This document shows, one piece after another, positions 1 to 14,700 of a stretch of 64,000 nt of DNA (its first letter is position 1; every line of letters begins with the position of its first letter). The notes beneath the pieces are model-generated. The model saw only the letters and a program-made list of their open reading frames with translations. It did not search any database and was not told where the DNA came from. The DNA lies in NCBI GenBank assembly GCA_034336665.1, contig CM067569.1:20839820-20903819 (forward strand), read 5' to 3'. The position numbers were made by a program, and so were the translations under genes. The stretch is from Luscinia megarhynchos. Taxonomy: Eukaryota; Chordata; Aves; Passeriformes; Turdidae.

Positions 1-960
1 GCCATGAGATTCATGGTAATTCTTCATGCACACTACAGACATAGTACTAACTTTCATGACCTCCAGGACATTAAAAACACCAGCACTCTTAAAACACCAC
101 AGCTAGCACAGACACAGGCTATCAAAATCCTTTGGCTTCCTAGAGCCCTGTCTTTGCTACTCTGCCATGAATGGACAGACAGATGGCTCTCGAAGCGTCT
201 TCCATCCATCTGTCTCTTCACCTCAACTAAGGGGACAGAAATCAGCTATCCCTTGGATCTGAGGGTGATGAATCCAGCATTGTGAACAAGCTGTTGCCTA
301 TAAGGACTCCAGTGATCACACAGATTTTACTTCATAGGGTTAGAGAGAGGAAAAGTTCCAGGAGGCTGGGCTTCAGTGAATGAGATCCTATGCAAGGGGA
401 TATCATAAGCAGCTGTCCTCTGAGAAGCCAAGACCTTCACTTTAAAAGTACAGCAGCAGAGACAATGAGAAAGTGTAAAACTGAAGTGAAAAGCAAACTG
501 CATAACAATTTCCTCTGGAACAGGCACTCGTGAGCAGGAGACAGACACCCAGCTTCTGATATTGTTCCTGCTGGGCACCTTCTGTCCTTGTAAAAGAGCT
601 CAAATCTTTATGGAGATGTCTACTCCACAATCAAAGGTTTAATTGCAGCATGAACAGACATAACCACGTTAGCACTATGCCTCACTAGCAGGAGCAGTAA
701 TAGTGGGATTCATAGACTTGAACACAAATTGTACAGGCCTGCTGGGAACTTACATACGTGCCTAAGCTGCTACCCTCCCCTGAAACCCACATCTCTGGGA
801 CTTCAATGCTATTATCTCTACACCACTGAGAATAAAGTTAGTGAACTATGTTCTTCATGCTGCAATCACACCTTCTGCTATACTACCAACAGAGACTCAG
901 CTCTCCCTTCATCAGCTTCAGATGCTTAGCACTTGTGTTTAGACTAGGAGTAGCACAGTA

Positions 961-1002
961 AAAGGAATGGAGAGAGGGAGAAACAGAGAGAGAAAGAGAG
1001 AA
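961..1002. repeat. GA-rich purine tract
   Basis: Imperfect GAGA/GGGAGAAA low-complexity sequence on the plus strand. Confidence 0.85.
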
Positions 1003-1522
1003 TACAGACACGGTGAGATATTACTAATTACGCTTTGCTTGTCCAGTCCTGTGCATTTTCACTCTCAAACACTGAACGCATCCACAAACAAAATTTTACA
1101 ATAAGAATAATTATATAAATAAATAATAGTAATAAGAGAAAAACACATCAAAAGGGAGAGACATGTGAAGACCAGCTCCAGGAACTCACAGCACATGTGG
1201 GTGAAGTGAATACACTTCCTTTCTCACAACTCCACTGTCCACAGTCAATTTCATTTTCAGTGCAATGAGCAGCCTCCAGAGAAGCTGCAGGTGAGTTCAG
1301 TCACACACAGGACTGATCCCCCACCTCAGCATGCTGGCAGCACTGCTTCCTCATTCAAAACTGTGACCACTCCCTTCACTTGCTTTTTTACATCACATCA
1401 CCCAGCAGGATGGGGCAGTACTGGTAGTTACTGTGCTCAATTTATGGCTCAACTCTATACTTGAGTGTGCTATTCCTAAGTTGAGTTAAAGTTCTCCCAG
1501 GTCTGACAGTCAGAACAGATTG

Positions 1523-1544
1523 CAAACAAACAAACAAACAAAAA
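1523..1544. repeat. (CAAA)5 microsatellite
   Basis: Five uninterrupted CAAA units followed by an A run. Confidence 0.95.
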
Positions 1545-4500
1545 GGAGGCCAGGCCTCAATTATCCAGCACTTCATTCCTTTTCTACAAAAGGTAGGCAT
1601 CAGAAAGAAAAAAGGTTTTCAAAATTATCATTCTGAATTTTAAAAAGATTGGGCCACCCTCAAAGGCACATGGACAGGAATGAAAATGAGGGTACAGAAC
1701 TGAAAGAGGCTTTGGACCAGGAAGGCTCAGAAGAATGACACCAACTGAGCCATCGCCAACAGGACTGAACTCCACCCCAGTTAAGCATGTGCCTGTTGTA
1801 CCACCAGCACACTGCCAGGAGCTCAGGAGCCTGAACCATACTCAAATTACGAGCTACAGCTTGCTACCCGAGGCCACTGAGCTGAAGAAACTGAGAAGCA
1901 GATCATCCATAAACACACAGTGCTATGGATGTGTGTTTTGGGACTTCTGGAGCAATGAGGTCCAGGAGGGCTCAGGCTATTGCTGGAACAAAAGCAAGTC
2001 TCCACCAGCTGATTGTAATTCCTTCACTTTTCTTCACCAAGCAAAACCCTCAAAATACATAATTTAAGAAAATTAACTGTAGAACAGCTGAACACACACC
2101 TTTCTTCCCTTAACATTCACACAGTCTAAATCTGTTTAAGAGTCCCTGAAGTTGGAGACACACGCTAACAAAATTAACCACAGAAAACAAGTAGCTGGAA
2201 CCCTAGGGATCTGCAAACTAGTTAATTTTGCAGGATCAGAAGTATCTAGGAAAGAGAGCACAAGAAGAACAGCGCAGAAGAAAACACTTTATTCAGTCTG
2301 CATCACTACCAGCCCACTACTGGGCAAAGAAGCACTCACTAGCACTCCCATATCCTCTATCTTACCATGTCAACAAAGCAAGTAAAATAAGAAGCCTAAG
2401 AAAAAATGCAAAAATAGTTATTAGAGTAAAATTATATATCAGAGAAACCAGTGTCCTTACCTAAGAATTCAACAGGACACTTTAAAAACTCACCAAAAGG
2501 GACAGACTTGCTTAATTGTTACAGCAAGCTAATACAAAAGAATCCTGTTTGTGTCAGAACTCTTCTGAGGGAACTGAGGAAAGGCACTTGCTGGGGTGAC
2601 AGGACCCGAGGAAAGCCCTGGTGGCAAAGGTGCTCGGGTGAGCAGTGCCAGCCTGCCCAGCTGGCTTTGCTCGCTGACAAAGCACACTGCCCTGCCTGCA
2701 CATGCAAACCCACGTGCATGGAAGGCATTCCTCCCACTCCAGCGCTTAATTGTGAAAATGCTTGAGTGACATCTCACCAGGGCACACGGGACATCGTTCT
2801 GCCCAATGGTCCAGGCAAGGCTACATCTTGAGATGCACAAAAGCAAAGAGGCAGCAGCTGAGGGGGAAGGTCTAGGGAGATTAACATGTTTATCTCCTCG
2901 CCTAAGTCTCTTACCGGCCAATGGTTTCAGCACGATGGCAGCAACAGGACTAAAAATAAGAACTCAGGCATTACCAGTGACTCACCGTGTGGGCAATGAC
3001 ACTGCGAGGGATCACACAGATCACCGCTCCCACTCCTGGAGCCTGGCTCCTGAACTCTATGAAACGACTTCCCACGGAGACAAAGGAGACACTACAGAGA
3101 TCTCCACTCATTCAAGTGATCTTAAGACTGTAGGACACTCTCTTCAACTATGCTGTAGCTTTAAATAGATAAACAGACCAATCTCAGACCCAAATTTTGG
3201 ATTCAGCACCTGACATGGAGGCTTGAATGGATAGAAAACACCATCAAGACTACACTTCCAGAACATTAAAATTCCCTGCTAGAGGTGATACTAACCACTG
3301 CTGGTCTTCCTTTTTGTCTGGATCATGTCTACCAATAAATAATTTTCATAGGCATGCAATTCCAGGATGCTGCATTAGAAGAGTTCCTTCAGCAAAGATT
3401 AGTGCACATCAGCAAAGCTAGCATCACAGCAAGACAGTGTTTAGCCTAAGGAACCCCACATATCCTCCAAAAAAACCCATATACCCATTAGACTAGTATT
3501 TTAGCAATTCAGTTGCATAGAGATGCAACAGGATCTCTGATTCCTTAGATAAGCTCCCGGATTTGAGGGGTTCAGTGGCACAGCTGTAGAAGTTAACATC
3601 CCACTACAGCACTGATGTAGCATCTTGACTTCCTCCCCTGAAAGGTCACACCTAAGACAGAGCCAGATTTTTGTTAGTATCTCTAGGAAAAAAAGACAGC
3701 ACTCTTCTGGCACTGTCTGCAGTGCAGATTTGTCCAACAGCAGGTACAGGAGATCCCCTTGCTGCAAAGCTGGCAGTCACTGCAGTCACATCCTTCCCCT
3801 GCCTCTTGCTAATGGCCCTGTATCCTCTTTACTTCTGATGCTGACACAAGCACTTGTGCAGCAGCGCACTGAACTGGATAACTGAACTGATCCATCCTTA
3901 ACCTGGTTCACCACACACCTATATAAAGAATTTGTGCTAGTGCAAGGAGATATTAGCCAGAAGAAAAGCTGCCCCTTTCACCTGCAGCAGAGCTCATGCT
4001 GGCTGAGACTGCTCATGTTGCTATGGGGGACAACTCAACTACCCTGTGCTGTGACACTCCAAGATACTGCTCACATACAGTTCATGTCAGACCATAAGGT
4101 GTTCTAGTTTTCTCACTGAATTACCCCTAGTTTCTGATCCATTGTAAGAGAAAACTGTTCAGAGCTCCCCTAATATTCTCCCTTCATAACTTCTGGCACT
4201 CATAAAGAGGCCATAATTTTTATAAGTACATAGGGAATATCTATCTTTACCATCCCCTCATTGCATAGTGAAGAAAAATACTCAGTTCTGGAGATCAAAA
4301 AAGTAGAGTGGGAATACAGCAATTTGTTTGAAATTTGCAAGGAGTCAGATCCTGCACCTAAAAGAAAGAAATAAAACACCAGCCATAGAATACCAAGATA
4401 TCACATGTGATCTGCATTGTACCAAGGCAAATAGGACATTGCTATTGAGACAGCAGTGCTCAGCAGTCAGTGAAACACAGCGATTTCCCAAGAAGCAGTC

Positions 4501-6522
4501 ATGCAGTTGGCTGCTTACAGCCAGAACCAAAGATCTCTCCCATGAGAACAGACACTGCCTGATATCCCCCAGGTTGCCTACTGCTCTTTAACAAGAACGG
4601 CCAAAACTAGAGTGCACTAACTCCTAAATCTGCACTTAGCTCGCTCTCATTCATCCAATATAATGGAGAACTTGCAAGGAGCAGCATCCCCTCCTCCGTC
4701 TATAAGCACATAGAGCAATTCTCTCTCTGGCTGGTCAGGAAACCACCAGAGCACCGAGGCATTTACAGTATCCAAAGTTAAAACTTCTCAGTTTGCCCTA
4801 CAAGATCAGAATGGAGTCACATATCAAGAATTATTATTCAAGTATCAGAGAAATAGGACACTTGATTCTGCAACTAAAAGAAATGAAAGTTTCAAAGGGA
4901 CAGCAGCTTATCCAGAAAAGCACATCAATGGGTTCTTATGTGAGAAGCTCTTCTTTATTACAGCCTATACATAATTCTGGACACTAAGAGAAAAATCAAA
5001 GATTGGCTCCACAGGAACAAAGAAAGTGAGGACATGTCTGGGGAAAGCAGCTACCAAATTGCCCAGGCAGGTGTGGGAGGAAGGTGTTTCAGAAGGAAGA
5101 GCCATGGCTGGTGGCAAGCGTTGTGCCAGACTCACACTGAGGGCAGGCTGCACTGCTGTGGGCTCAGATAAACCTGTCTTGGCCTCTCTGACCTGCAGCA
5201 CAGGGAAGACAAGATAAGCAGAGTCCAGAGAGAGAAAACACCCATTTTACCAGGAAAAGAGGGGATTTTGAAGAGTTTGCTTTGCTTATCAAATAAGCAG
5301 ATCCTCATATAGGAGGACTTGGGGCAGTATGCTTTCTGACATCAGAGGTGAAAAAGGGTAACATATCTCAGAAAACCAAATGTCTGCTGCTCTAAGGTGC
5401 TTTTGCAGTCTTCTCTGCCTCCTGCTGAGTAAACATATTTTACTCTATCCAGCTATTCTGACAAGAGACTGTCCTTAGGAGCTTTTGGTTGCCTTCATGC
5501 TAACAAGATGCATCCTTTAGTCTTCATCACTGGGCAAAATCAGCTTGCAACTCTGTGGTGATCAGATGCTCCCAGGAATATAATTCGGATAAGAGAAACA
5601 ATGAGTCATATTTTGGCAAAAATACACCACATCTTTATTTTGCATCTTCCTGTGTTCGTCAGTGCAAGGCTGCTTCCCTCTGCTCCTCACACTTTAAAAG
5701 AGCAATAACTTTCACCACTCCCCCCATGAAAAAAGCTTTATTATTTCTTCTGATTTTATGCTGAACCATCATATTCCCAACATGTTTGTCAACTGTCTTC
5801 ATCATGTCTGAGTTGTGCAATAGGAGAATTCAGATTCAGCTCCAATTTAAGATACAATTTCATTCTGTGATTCCCCAGCCTATGACTGCAATTCAGTGGT
5901 CCCATTACCACTGTCAGCTTGGAATGCACTTTGAGATCCCTCAGCTTATGAAATTTTATTACAAAGATAAAATATTTGCTCCTGGTTCAGTTCATAAGAT
6001 TCTGATTAGCAAAGCTCCAAGGGACATCACTAGACCAGCTCTAATCATCTACCTCAGTAGACCAGAATGACCCAAAACATGACAGTGTATTAGCAAATAT
6101 TTCATGTTACAAGATCCTTCTGCTCAGCACATAAATTGTTAAGGTCTGCATTTACTATGTAGAAAATGCCTGTTAACATATAGACAGGCCATGACTAAGC
6201 ATCAAGAAGAATCTGAAACACCCTTCAAACAAAATACAGATCTAGGATGTCATACTGGCAGCAAAAAGAACACCTAGCATTTCCTATGACAACTTCTAGC
6301 ACTGGATTTTCAGATGCTTTGAAAAACAACTAATTTAGCCTAATAGCTCCAGCCATAACAGAATACACCATTTTACAGAAACACAATCCAAGACTCAAAA
6401 TTGTCTGCATTCTAAAAGGTTGAGGCCCAGTATGTCTCTCTGCTTTTCCACAGATGATGCCTGCCCAACAATCTGACTTGCTTTGACCAGACATTATCTA
6501 CTTCTGAAAGAATGGAAACAGA

Positions 6523-6582
6523 CCAGAGAGAAAAGGGAGAAAATGAAAAAAGGAAAAAAAAAAAAGAAAAAGAAAGAGGGAG
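6523..6582. repeat. A/G-rich low-complexity tract
   Basis: Purine-only apart from a few bases, with a 12-base A run in the middle. Confidence 0.9.
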
Positions 6583-9500
6583 TACTGGGCTTTCTGTCTG
6601 AATTTAATACCATTTAATAACTAACCTCAGCAGACACCAAAATGCAATGATTTCCTTATCACCTTATTACACAATCTATGAGTAAGATTTTTAAGGAAAA
6701 GGGCAACATTGCCCCAGAGATACCCATTTGCTATAGGTCCTTCTAATAAAGGGCAGTTCTTGGTGTCTCCTCCTCATATCAGCTACAGAAACTATGCTCT
6801 AATATCCAAACACTAAATGCACTCTGAAGTGGCACCCAGCCATTTATCTCGATTCACTCTAGTCAAAAGACATTCTAGACATCTTGGAAGTGAAGGTAGA
6901 TTGTGACAAACTGTATCTTTGTTTCCCATGCTCTTTTACATCCTTTTCACAAGTCATAGAAAGGAAGACTGAAGGAGAAGTGGCAGCTACTGCAAAAGAC
7001 ATTATCTCTTAGCAAAGGATTAATAGATGTAAAAGCCTTCCTTCCCTACTAGTCAACAGTTAACCCAGGAGTGTGAGTAATAAACACTGGACTGCAGCAC
7101 TAAATGACCAAGTCAATGAAGAGAAAGAGGAAGAACATTTATAGATCCAGTAGACATAACACATATTTTTAGAAATGGAATACCTAAGCTCTGTTCCAAA
7201 ATACCTAGAAGTTTAAAAAACAGCAGAATTAACATTGTCTATGCAAATTGGTAGTGATGCCACATAGTAAACGTGATTACAGAATGCATGATTAGACCTT
7301 TGATCCCAAAGAATGCTCGACAATGGGAATGTCAAGGTAAATTATGCCCAGTAGATACATGGGTGCTCAGTGCTTCCACTTCAAAAACAGACAAGCTAAG
7401 GAGAGCAAGAGGCAATGAATAAAGTCTAAGTTTTAGCACAAGCTTACATCATGGTATTCAGGTTTGCCAAATTACTTTTTCCCTTCCTTCAGTTAAGGTC
7501 TTATTAGAAGACATGAAATTCCAGGGGAAATCATATCTGTTTTGATTTTTCAGTAAGGAAATCTAAATATTTTCAAATCAGTCTAAGAAAACAGAGGAGA
7601 GGCATATCCTTGCAATTCTGGGTCAAATTCAGAAATCTTGGACTTGTGGCAGTGTACAGCAGGAGAGAGCAAGACCTGGAAAAGAAAATCTGGCCAAATA
7701 TGCACACAAAACTGGCACTGGTGAGTGGCTTTGGCCATCAGGCCACAAAACACTCTGCACCAAGAACTAATTTCTCCTCTCACCTACAGAGCAGCTCTCT
7801 GCAGTCCTCCATCAGTGCTCTGCTCCCTGCTTCACTGCCAGCCACCTTCTCTGGCCAGCTTCCTGTCTAACAATCCTGCAGCTCCACTGGGGATGCAGCA
7901 GCTCACCATGCAGCATCTTTCTCAGCTCCATCTTAAAGGAGGCTCCTAGCCAATGCTTCTGCATGCCCTAGGTATCCACTGGATTTCAATTTCCACACAG
8001 AAACTTCAGAAGCCTGTTTTATTTTCAAGAAGGTGATTGCCTCCCACAGATGGCTCAACAGTCGTTACATTAGGGGTTGAGTGCTCAGTGGCAAACACTC
8101 CAACTCTTCTCCTCCAGAAAGGACACACACATTAGCATATAACACATCCTGAACCTTACATGAACCTCTCAAAACCTGCTAGAGGCAAGGACAAAGTGGT
8201 TTGAAGTGCTTTCTTTATAGCACAGAAAGAGCTCCTCCGTGAGCAGACACTGACATCTTCCTGCTTAGCACCAGAGGATAAAGACACACAAGAATCACCA
8301 CTGAGCTGGACACTGTCTGTCCATCTAGGACTGCTTCGAGCAGGTGATCCTGCCACAGATGGCAGTTAACAGGATGGTGCCTTCTGAGAAGATGAAGTCC
8401 AATTAAAACACTGAAGGGTGTGGTACCATTAGCTTGAGTTGGCAGCCAGGGTACAGAACCAAGAAATTAAGTTTGCCTTCACCAATCAATGCTGCCCCCA
8501 AAGTGGGAAAAGAAACATCCCCTTTACATGAAGATCCCTCCTTTGTCCTAAAATGTACCCACTCTGTCCCACAGCATGGGAGTTCTCCCAATATACGCAA
8601 CACCTATAACCACCAAAAGCTGTAACTCTTAGCACAAACAGAGCAGTAGGAGAACAATGAGAGAAACCCTTTTCAGTGAAGATGGATAAGGTGGTCCCAT
8701 AAAGCTATTCCAAGTCTGCTGGCTGGCATGACAGGCTGTCCTAGCTGAAAAGGAAATTACTAAAATGTACACGGGAGTACAGTACTGAGCGGGAGGACAC
8801 CAAGGAAGAGATAGAGGTAGCTTTCACTTCTCTAGACTTTCCCTGTAATGCCTTACTACTTATTCATATGAACAGCCATCATCCAGGCAGTCTCCTTGTG
8901 TCCTTTCCTAAGCAGGAATGTAGGAGTTTTTGTATTCAAATCCAATAAAATCATTGCCAATCCTCCCCTTTCCTTAAGCAGGATTATTCACATATTGAAA
9001 AGCAACGCATATCCTGTCTAACTAAAACAGCACATGATGTGGAGGTGGCAACACACTAAAATACAAACATAGCCAGATGAATAATTGTGTAAAAAAATCA
9101 CTTTCCTACTCCATGCAGCTGCTCTGTGTTCTTGACTCAGATGTGTTCATTTTAACAGACCAAAAAAAAGGGTTTTACTACTGCTGCTCCCACTGAGACT
9201 TGGGAAAGCAAAGCCAAGCCTACATGCCCCAGTCTCAGCTAAGCTCTGTCTGGGAAGCTCTTTAGCTTTAGAAGCCCCAGCTCTGCAAATCCCCACTGGG
9301 AACTGCAGATCACGGGCACATATGTAGGAGAATAATTAGTTTCAGAGCCAAGACTGTGCTCCTCCCCCACCCCTTAAATTAAATAAGCCAAGAAAGAGTA
9401 CACAGCCATCCAGTCATTCTTGGAGAATTATTTTTCTGACTAGCTCTGCACTTTAAGGATGCCATTTTTCATTATTGTTAATAGGTCTCATTAACTAGAA

Positions 9501-10045
9501 GCTCTTAAGCACAAGACCATTACTAAATGCAGTTTACACTGCACAAAAGCAATGCCCTTATTGTGGCAAGGGCAGGAGGGAAGGAAACAGTTTGCCTTTC
9601 CATAAATACCAATAATTCAAAACCAAGCACTATTTGCCCTTCATTTGGGTTCACAGTTACTTCAAATTAGTAGTCAGTTAAGAGAGGATGGTTTGAAGAT
9701 CTCCAGTTTGCAATTAAGCTATACCTGATGACTTAAAAATGAACACCACTTCATTTTAAAACAGAAGCTCAATTCAAGCCAAACTTTCAGACCTTTCTGG
9801 GGTTAATGATCACATCACAGATTTATAAAGTTATGCAACCACACTCTTAAATTTCAGGCACATAAGTGAATTAAAGAACAAAATACATATTTCCCCCCTG
9901 CCTCCTCTCACACAGAGACTGAACAGTGACGTCTCACTTCTGCTGAAATAATGTGTGTACTTGGAAGTCCAAAGAGAAGCCAGAACAAGAACTTCACTTT
10001 TATGAAGCTACAGAACTACTAAGCACAGGGGAAGTTGGCTTCTTC

Positions 10046-10710
10046 CTAGAAGAGTCAGCCCACGCTGACTTGTCCCAGGGATGTGGACAAGTTCAAGGAG
10101 TGGGCCTGTGGGAATCTCATTATGTTTAACAAGACCAAGTGCAAGGTGCTGCACCTGGCTGGGGCAACCCCAGGTATCAATCCAGGCTGGGGCATGAAGC
10201 AATCCAGAGCAGCCCTGTCCCCTGCACAGGAAGGACATTGATCTGTTGGAACGACTCCATAGGAGGGCCACCAAGTTAATCAGAAGGATCTCATCAACTT
10301 CTGCTATGAGGTAAGGCTGAGAGAACTGAGATTGTTCAGCCTGGAGAAAAGAAGGCTTCACGGTGACCTAACCAGCCTTCCAGTACCTGAAGGGAGCTCA
10401 CAAGAAAGATGGAGAGGGACTATTTACAGGGCATGCAGTGACAGGACAAGGGAGAATGTCCTCAAACTGAAAGAGGTTTAGATTAGTATTAAGAAGAAAT
10501 TCTTCCCTTTAAGGGTGGTGAGGCATTGGCACAGGTTGCCCAGAAAGTCTGTACCTACCTCATCTCTAGGAGTGTTCAAGGCCAGGCTGGATGGGGCTCT
10601 GAGCAACCTGGACTTTTGAAAGGTGTGTCTGTCCATGGCAAGGGGCTAGAACTCGATGATCTTTAAGGTCCTTTCCAACCCAGGCCATTCTATTATTCTG
10701 TTATTCCATG
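10046..10710 (+). mobile_element. CR1 LINE, 3' fragment with internal deletion
   Basis: Recognised from characteristic CR1 stretches: GATGTGGACAAG near 10080, CCAAGTGCAAGGTGCTGCAC near 10134, GTTCAGCCTGGAGAA near 10335, GGTGGTGAGGCA near 10515 and AACTCGATGATCTTTAAGGT near 10650. It terminates in degenerate ATTCTATT / ATTCTGTT repeats at 10687-10706. This covers the C-terminal part of the reverse-transcriptase ORF and the short 3' UTR. Relative to the family sequence I remember, some 200-250 bases are missing between GAGCAGCCCTG (near 10205) and CACAGGAAGGACAT (near 10225). It is 5'-truncated, has indels, and lies antisense to CAMK2G. The 5' edge is approximate. Confidence 0.93.
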
Positions 10711-11686
10711 AAAATTAAAATCCACTCAAGAGTCAGAGAAGTACCTTCCCCACTTGTTGCAGTGTTTCAGTGCTAAACAAAACTTGTAGAATCACCAGGG
10801 CTTTCAGTTAGTAATATAGCTGACACCACTACAACTTGTGTGTTTGAAACAGCTAGCAACTCTTAATATCATTTTCCACGGAGAAGGCTTGATATCATAC
10901 TCTTCACGCTTTCAATTCAAATATTGCTTAACTCAAAGTGAATTTCTAGTCATGAACAGATACCCTGTTTGTTTGGAGGTAACATATCATCCACAGAGAG
11001 AAGCAGAACAATGTTTATAGCTCCAGTGTAAAAAGTTAATTCCAACCATGCACCACATCGAGGTCGTTCATAGGAGCCTGGAAGAATAGTGCTTCACATC
11101 CTCCTTCACAGTATTAACATTCTTTTATTCATAGGAGGTAAAAAACTGGGGGTGGCAAGGAAATGCCTCCTAAGTGTCTTTTATATAAACCTGTACCACA
11201 CAGAATATCTAAAAACAGCATCATGGAATGCTACATTTTCTTGAGGCTTTCTTTTTCTCCTCTGTCCCTCATCAAAAAAACCCCAACAAACTAGCAGAAA
11301 AATTCTTTGTAACCTGGAGGACAAAACATTATGTGCAATAAGACTAGCATAGGTCCATGCACGAGCATTAGTCCTCAGCAGCATTACACACCATGCAAAC
11401 CTGCTAAAGATGAAAACAAAGCTCAAGCACAAAAAGACAAATACAATTCCAAAAGTGGAGAAAGTCAAGTCACGGTAGGCAGTACTGTCAGCTCCTAAAT
11501 TTAATATACACTCATTGCCAGACCTCTAATTCATTTTGCTTCGTGCTCTGCAACCAATGGTGTCTGAAACCTTCTAATTCAGGTAGAATAGCAACAATTC
11601 AACTTGCAACATGCTGGAACATTAGGACAGCCAGATGGCAGAAAAGCCAGACTGAAAAAGGATAGTGTCTGGATGTCCTTTGCTGC

Positions 11687-11757
11687 TTTTTTGTTTTTGT
11701 TATTGTTTGGTTTGGTTTTTGTGGCTTTTCTTGTTTGTTTGTTTGAGGTTTTTTGTA
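11687..11757. repeat. T/G-rich (TTTG)n-like tract
   Basis: Degenerate TTTG and TTTTG units; the transcribed CAMK2G strand is CAAA-like here. It may be the remnant of a retroposon tail, but no element body was recognised beside it. Confidence 0.8.
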
Positions 11758-14700
11758 TCAAGACATAGGATGAATCATTCCCAATGCTGGAGCTGAATAT
11801 CTACCCCTTCCTCCATCTGTCCCTCTCCTGCTCTGGTGCTAGGAGAGCACCTTCCTCTCTAAAGGGAAGCCTGTATTCTTTGCTGAAGTTATGAAGAAAA
11901 CAACTGTCAATTAAAAGGAAAAAATAAAAAAAGACACCATATCTATGTTTCAGGATGATCTCAATCACCCTGTACAAAGAAAAGAAGGAATTTATTTCAC
12001 AATGCAAAACACAAAAAAATCTGAAGAAATAAGTCTGTAAGCCCTTTATTTTTTTAAAAGCATTCCTCTTTAAATATGCTGACTTAAATTACACACAAGT
12101 TTTTCATTCTTTTTTTCTGATCTACAATATTTGTCTAAAGGCAACAAGTTTGAAATGAATTATTGAAAAGATAAATTTTCCATTCGTTGCATAACCACAT
12201 TTGTTTTTATTACAGAAAGGGCAGACCAGAGCATCTAACTAGTTTTCACAGTAGACTTTAATTAACCTTAATCACATTCTGCTTCTCCCTAGTATTTTCC
12301 TTTTCCCTCTACTCTCCCGCTTATGTGGCTATTCCTTGCAGCACTGCCACAGTATGGTTTCTAACTGTCTTCTAAACAAAACCTGAATCACACTATTTGA
12401 GAAGTAAGCAGTGTCCCCAGCATACACATTATTAAGTGTATAATAGCTTTCTGGTCATTCCCTCACAGTTTTTAGTCCTTCCCCTGGACTGGCCTTCAGT
12501 TAATGACAGGTCTTCAGCTCTGTCCCATAACTTCTCATTATTCCTCCTGATGAGCTAACAGTAATCTTCTTAAGCACACACAAGATTTTATTCCTCCCTG
12601 GGTGGTAAAGGATGTTCTGCTCCTTAAGACTTCATATTAGTTTGACATTATCATATGGTCAAGAGGGCTTGCAGCAGTATACCTTGTGCACCTACAGCTG
12701 TTTCCTGGGAAAAGACTTCAAATGCCTTAACCATGCATTAATATGGATGTTTCCAAATTCTTCAGGAAGGTAGAAATCTTTGCACTAAGAGACAGATTAT
12801 TAGCCAAAAGAACATAGCAAGAATGGAGCAGGAACAATTTCCTGAGAGCGTCCCATAATCCAAATTTTCACAACTGAATCAATTACTTAGATCTCAAAAT
12901 GCAGACCATTTTAGTGTTTACCTAAATTCTTGTTATGAAATTGAGGTTTTCTTAACTCTTAGGTACAGTTGCTTATCTTAGAGATTTAAGTTTTCGTTTT
13001 TGCCACCTTACTTTTACACACTTCAGAAAATAAACTATTGCAGATGTTACTGTAGTTATGACTAATACAAGGAAATAATTTTATATCTAAGTGACCTCTA
13101 ATTTTTCTGACTTGCCTTCAAACACACAGACCACACAGAACCATTGTGTGTTTACAGTCATGTAAGAGCTTTCTGTACCACAGCAGTTACCTCTGATTGA
13201 GTTTTCAATCCCCTTCACCTGGAAAAATCACAGAAAGGGAGAGAGTCCAAAGGCATTCCAAATGTAACATATTTCGGAGCTTTATTACACAAACAGTAAG
13301 CAAATCAGAGTGAAAAGTAGTACAGAAAACACATCAAAATATTATTCCTATCACCAGCAAACTAGACCACAACTCCTCGTACTACTCCATGCTTTAGCCC
13401 GCATTATTTTCTGCCAAATGCCCACGTTTCTTTTTCTACCTACACTCTTCCTATCACTGTTACAGTAAAGAATATGACTTGGACCCTTTTCCTAACTCGT
13501 CGTGGCTCATTGCCAAGTGTTCTGGAAAGCACTTGAAAATTTGCATCTTTCTCAGTATTTTCAAGTGTAAAACAGGGCTAAAACTTCCCTGCCCAGTTGT
13601 AGTACTGGGAGGATAAAGGATGCTTAATGAAACCTGTTGATGCATTACACAGTTGGCAGGGAGACCAACAAAGTAAAACTAAGGGTACATGGTTTAAAAA
13701 AAGCTGCAGGAACACTTTCCTGGTGGTGCAGAGGAGCACACTGCAGTGGAATGATGACATTCTTTCAGGTAGGGGAATGCAAATTTTGGAAGGAAAAAGC
13801 AGTGGAGAAAAGAGAACCAAGCTCCTGGAAAACAAGACTAAACATCCACAGATGAAAGCACATTAACAAAACCCTGGAAAAAGCCCTACTTGGAAGAGGA
13901 AGTTCCTGGCACTGACTCCATCTTTACCAACACATGAACAGAAACCACAATGGTCCCCCCTGTGCACAAGTTCCTTCTCAAACCCAATCTGCTCCAATTC
14001 AGCCATCACAGTCAGGGCTGTCCAAGCCTGCAGAGCTATGGCATCCAGTCCCAGTCTTCCCTTAACACATCTGTACAGTGTGGCTCTTGAATAAAATGCT
14101 ACATAATAATGCAGCCACTGGTCACCAAACAGCTGGATTTCTTTTGAATGAACCAAGGAAATTTAAGATTGAACAAAAATGAGAGACACTCAGAAGGGAA
14201 CAAACACCTCAAAATTTCTGCATACTCCTAATACTGGTATTCAGCAGAACATCACTCTTCACTGCATAATGCCATCCTTCACTGCAGGAGATGCTGTGGG
14301 GCCTGTGTCCATGCAACACTAAGCCTATATCCACTGCTTCCTTTTTAGCTATTCCAGCCAGCTGGGAAGGAAGGATGCTGGAAATGCTGCCTCCATTTGA
14401 TATTTGAGAGACATGAATGAGAGAAGTAAACTAAAGAGAAAATCTTCTTAAAGGCACAGATGAATGGCACTGCACCACAGCGCTGAATGACTTCTCTCCA
14501 AAAGAGATAATACCTCTGTTAAAATACGCTCTTCTGACAAGAAGGAACATCAAGCCTCAGGGGATTAGAATAATTAAAAAAAGAAAAAAAAGGTCAAACC
14601 ATCTATTTTAAGGCTAAGTTCCCCTAGCGATGCTAGGAGAACTTTAAATTAAGCAGAGCAAGCTGTAAATACAGAACAGCTAACCAGACATTTCAATGAG

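Larger units (their letters stand above)
1..10045 (-). other. CAMK2G: CAMK2G intron 2, distal part, continuing off the window
   Basis: AT-rich sequence below the CR1 copy. Simple tracts are GA-rich at 961-1002, (CAAA)5 at 1523-1544 and A-rich at 6523-6582. Open frames are short (under about 135 codons), lack recognisable domains and are compatible with chance. It is read as intron 2 only because no later CaMKII exon was recognised and the gene must continue to lower coordinates. A small exon missed by eye cannot be excluded. Confidence 0.6.

Noticed and set aside
10008..10361. 117-codon minus-strand frame
   Set aside because: Antisense shadow of the CR1 element.
13863..14156. 97-codon minus-strand frame in intron 2 with several cysteines
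   Set aside because: No recognisable family and no flanking splice or promoter support beyond chance.
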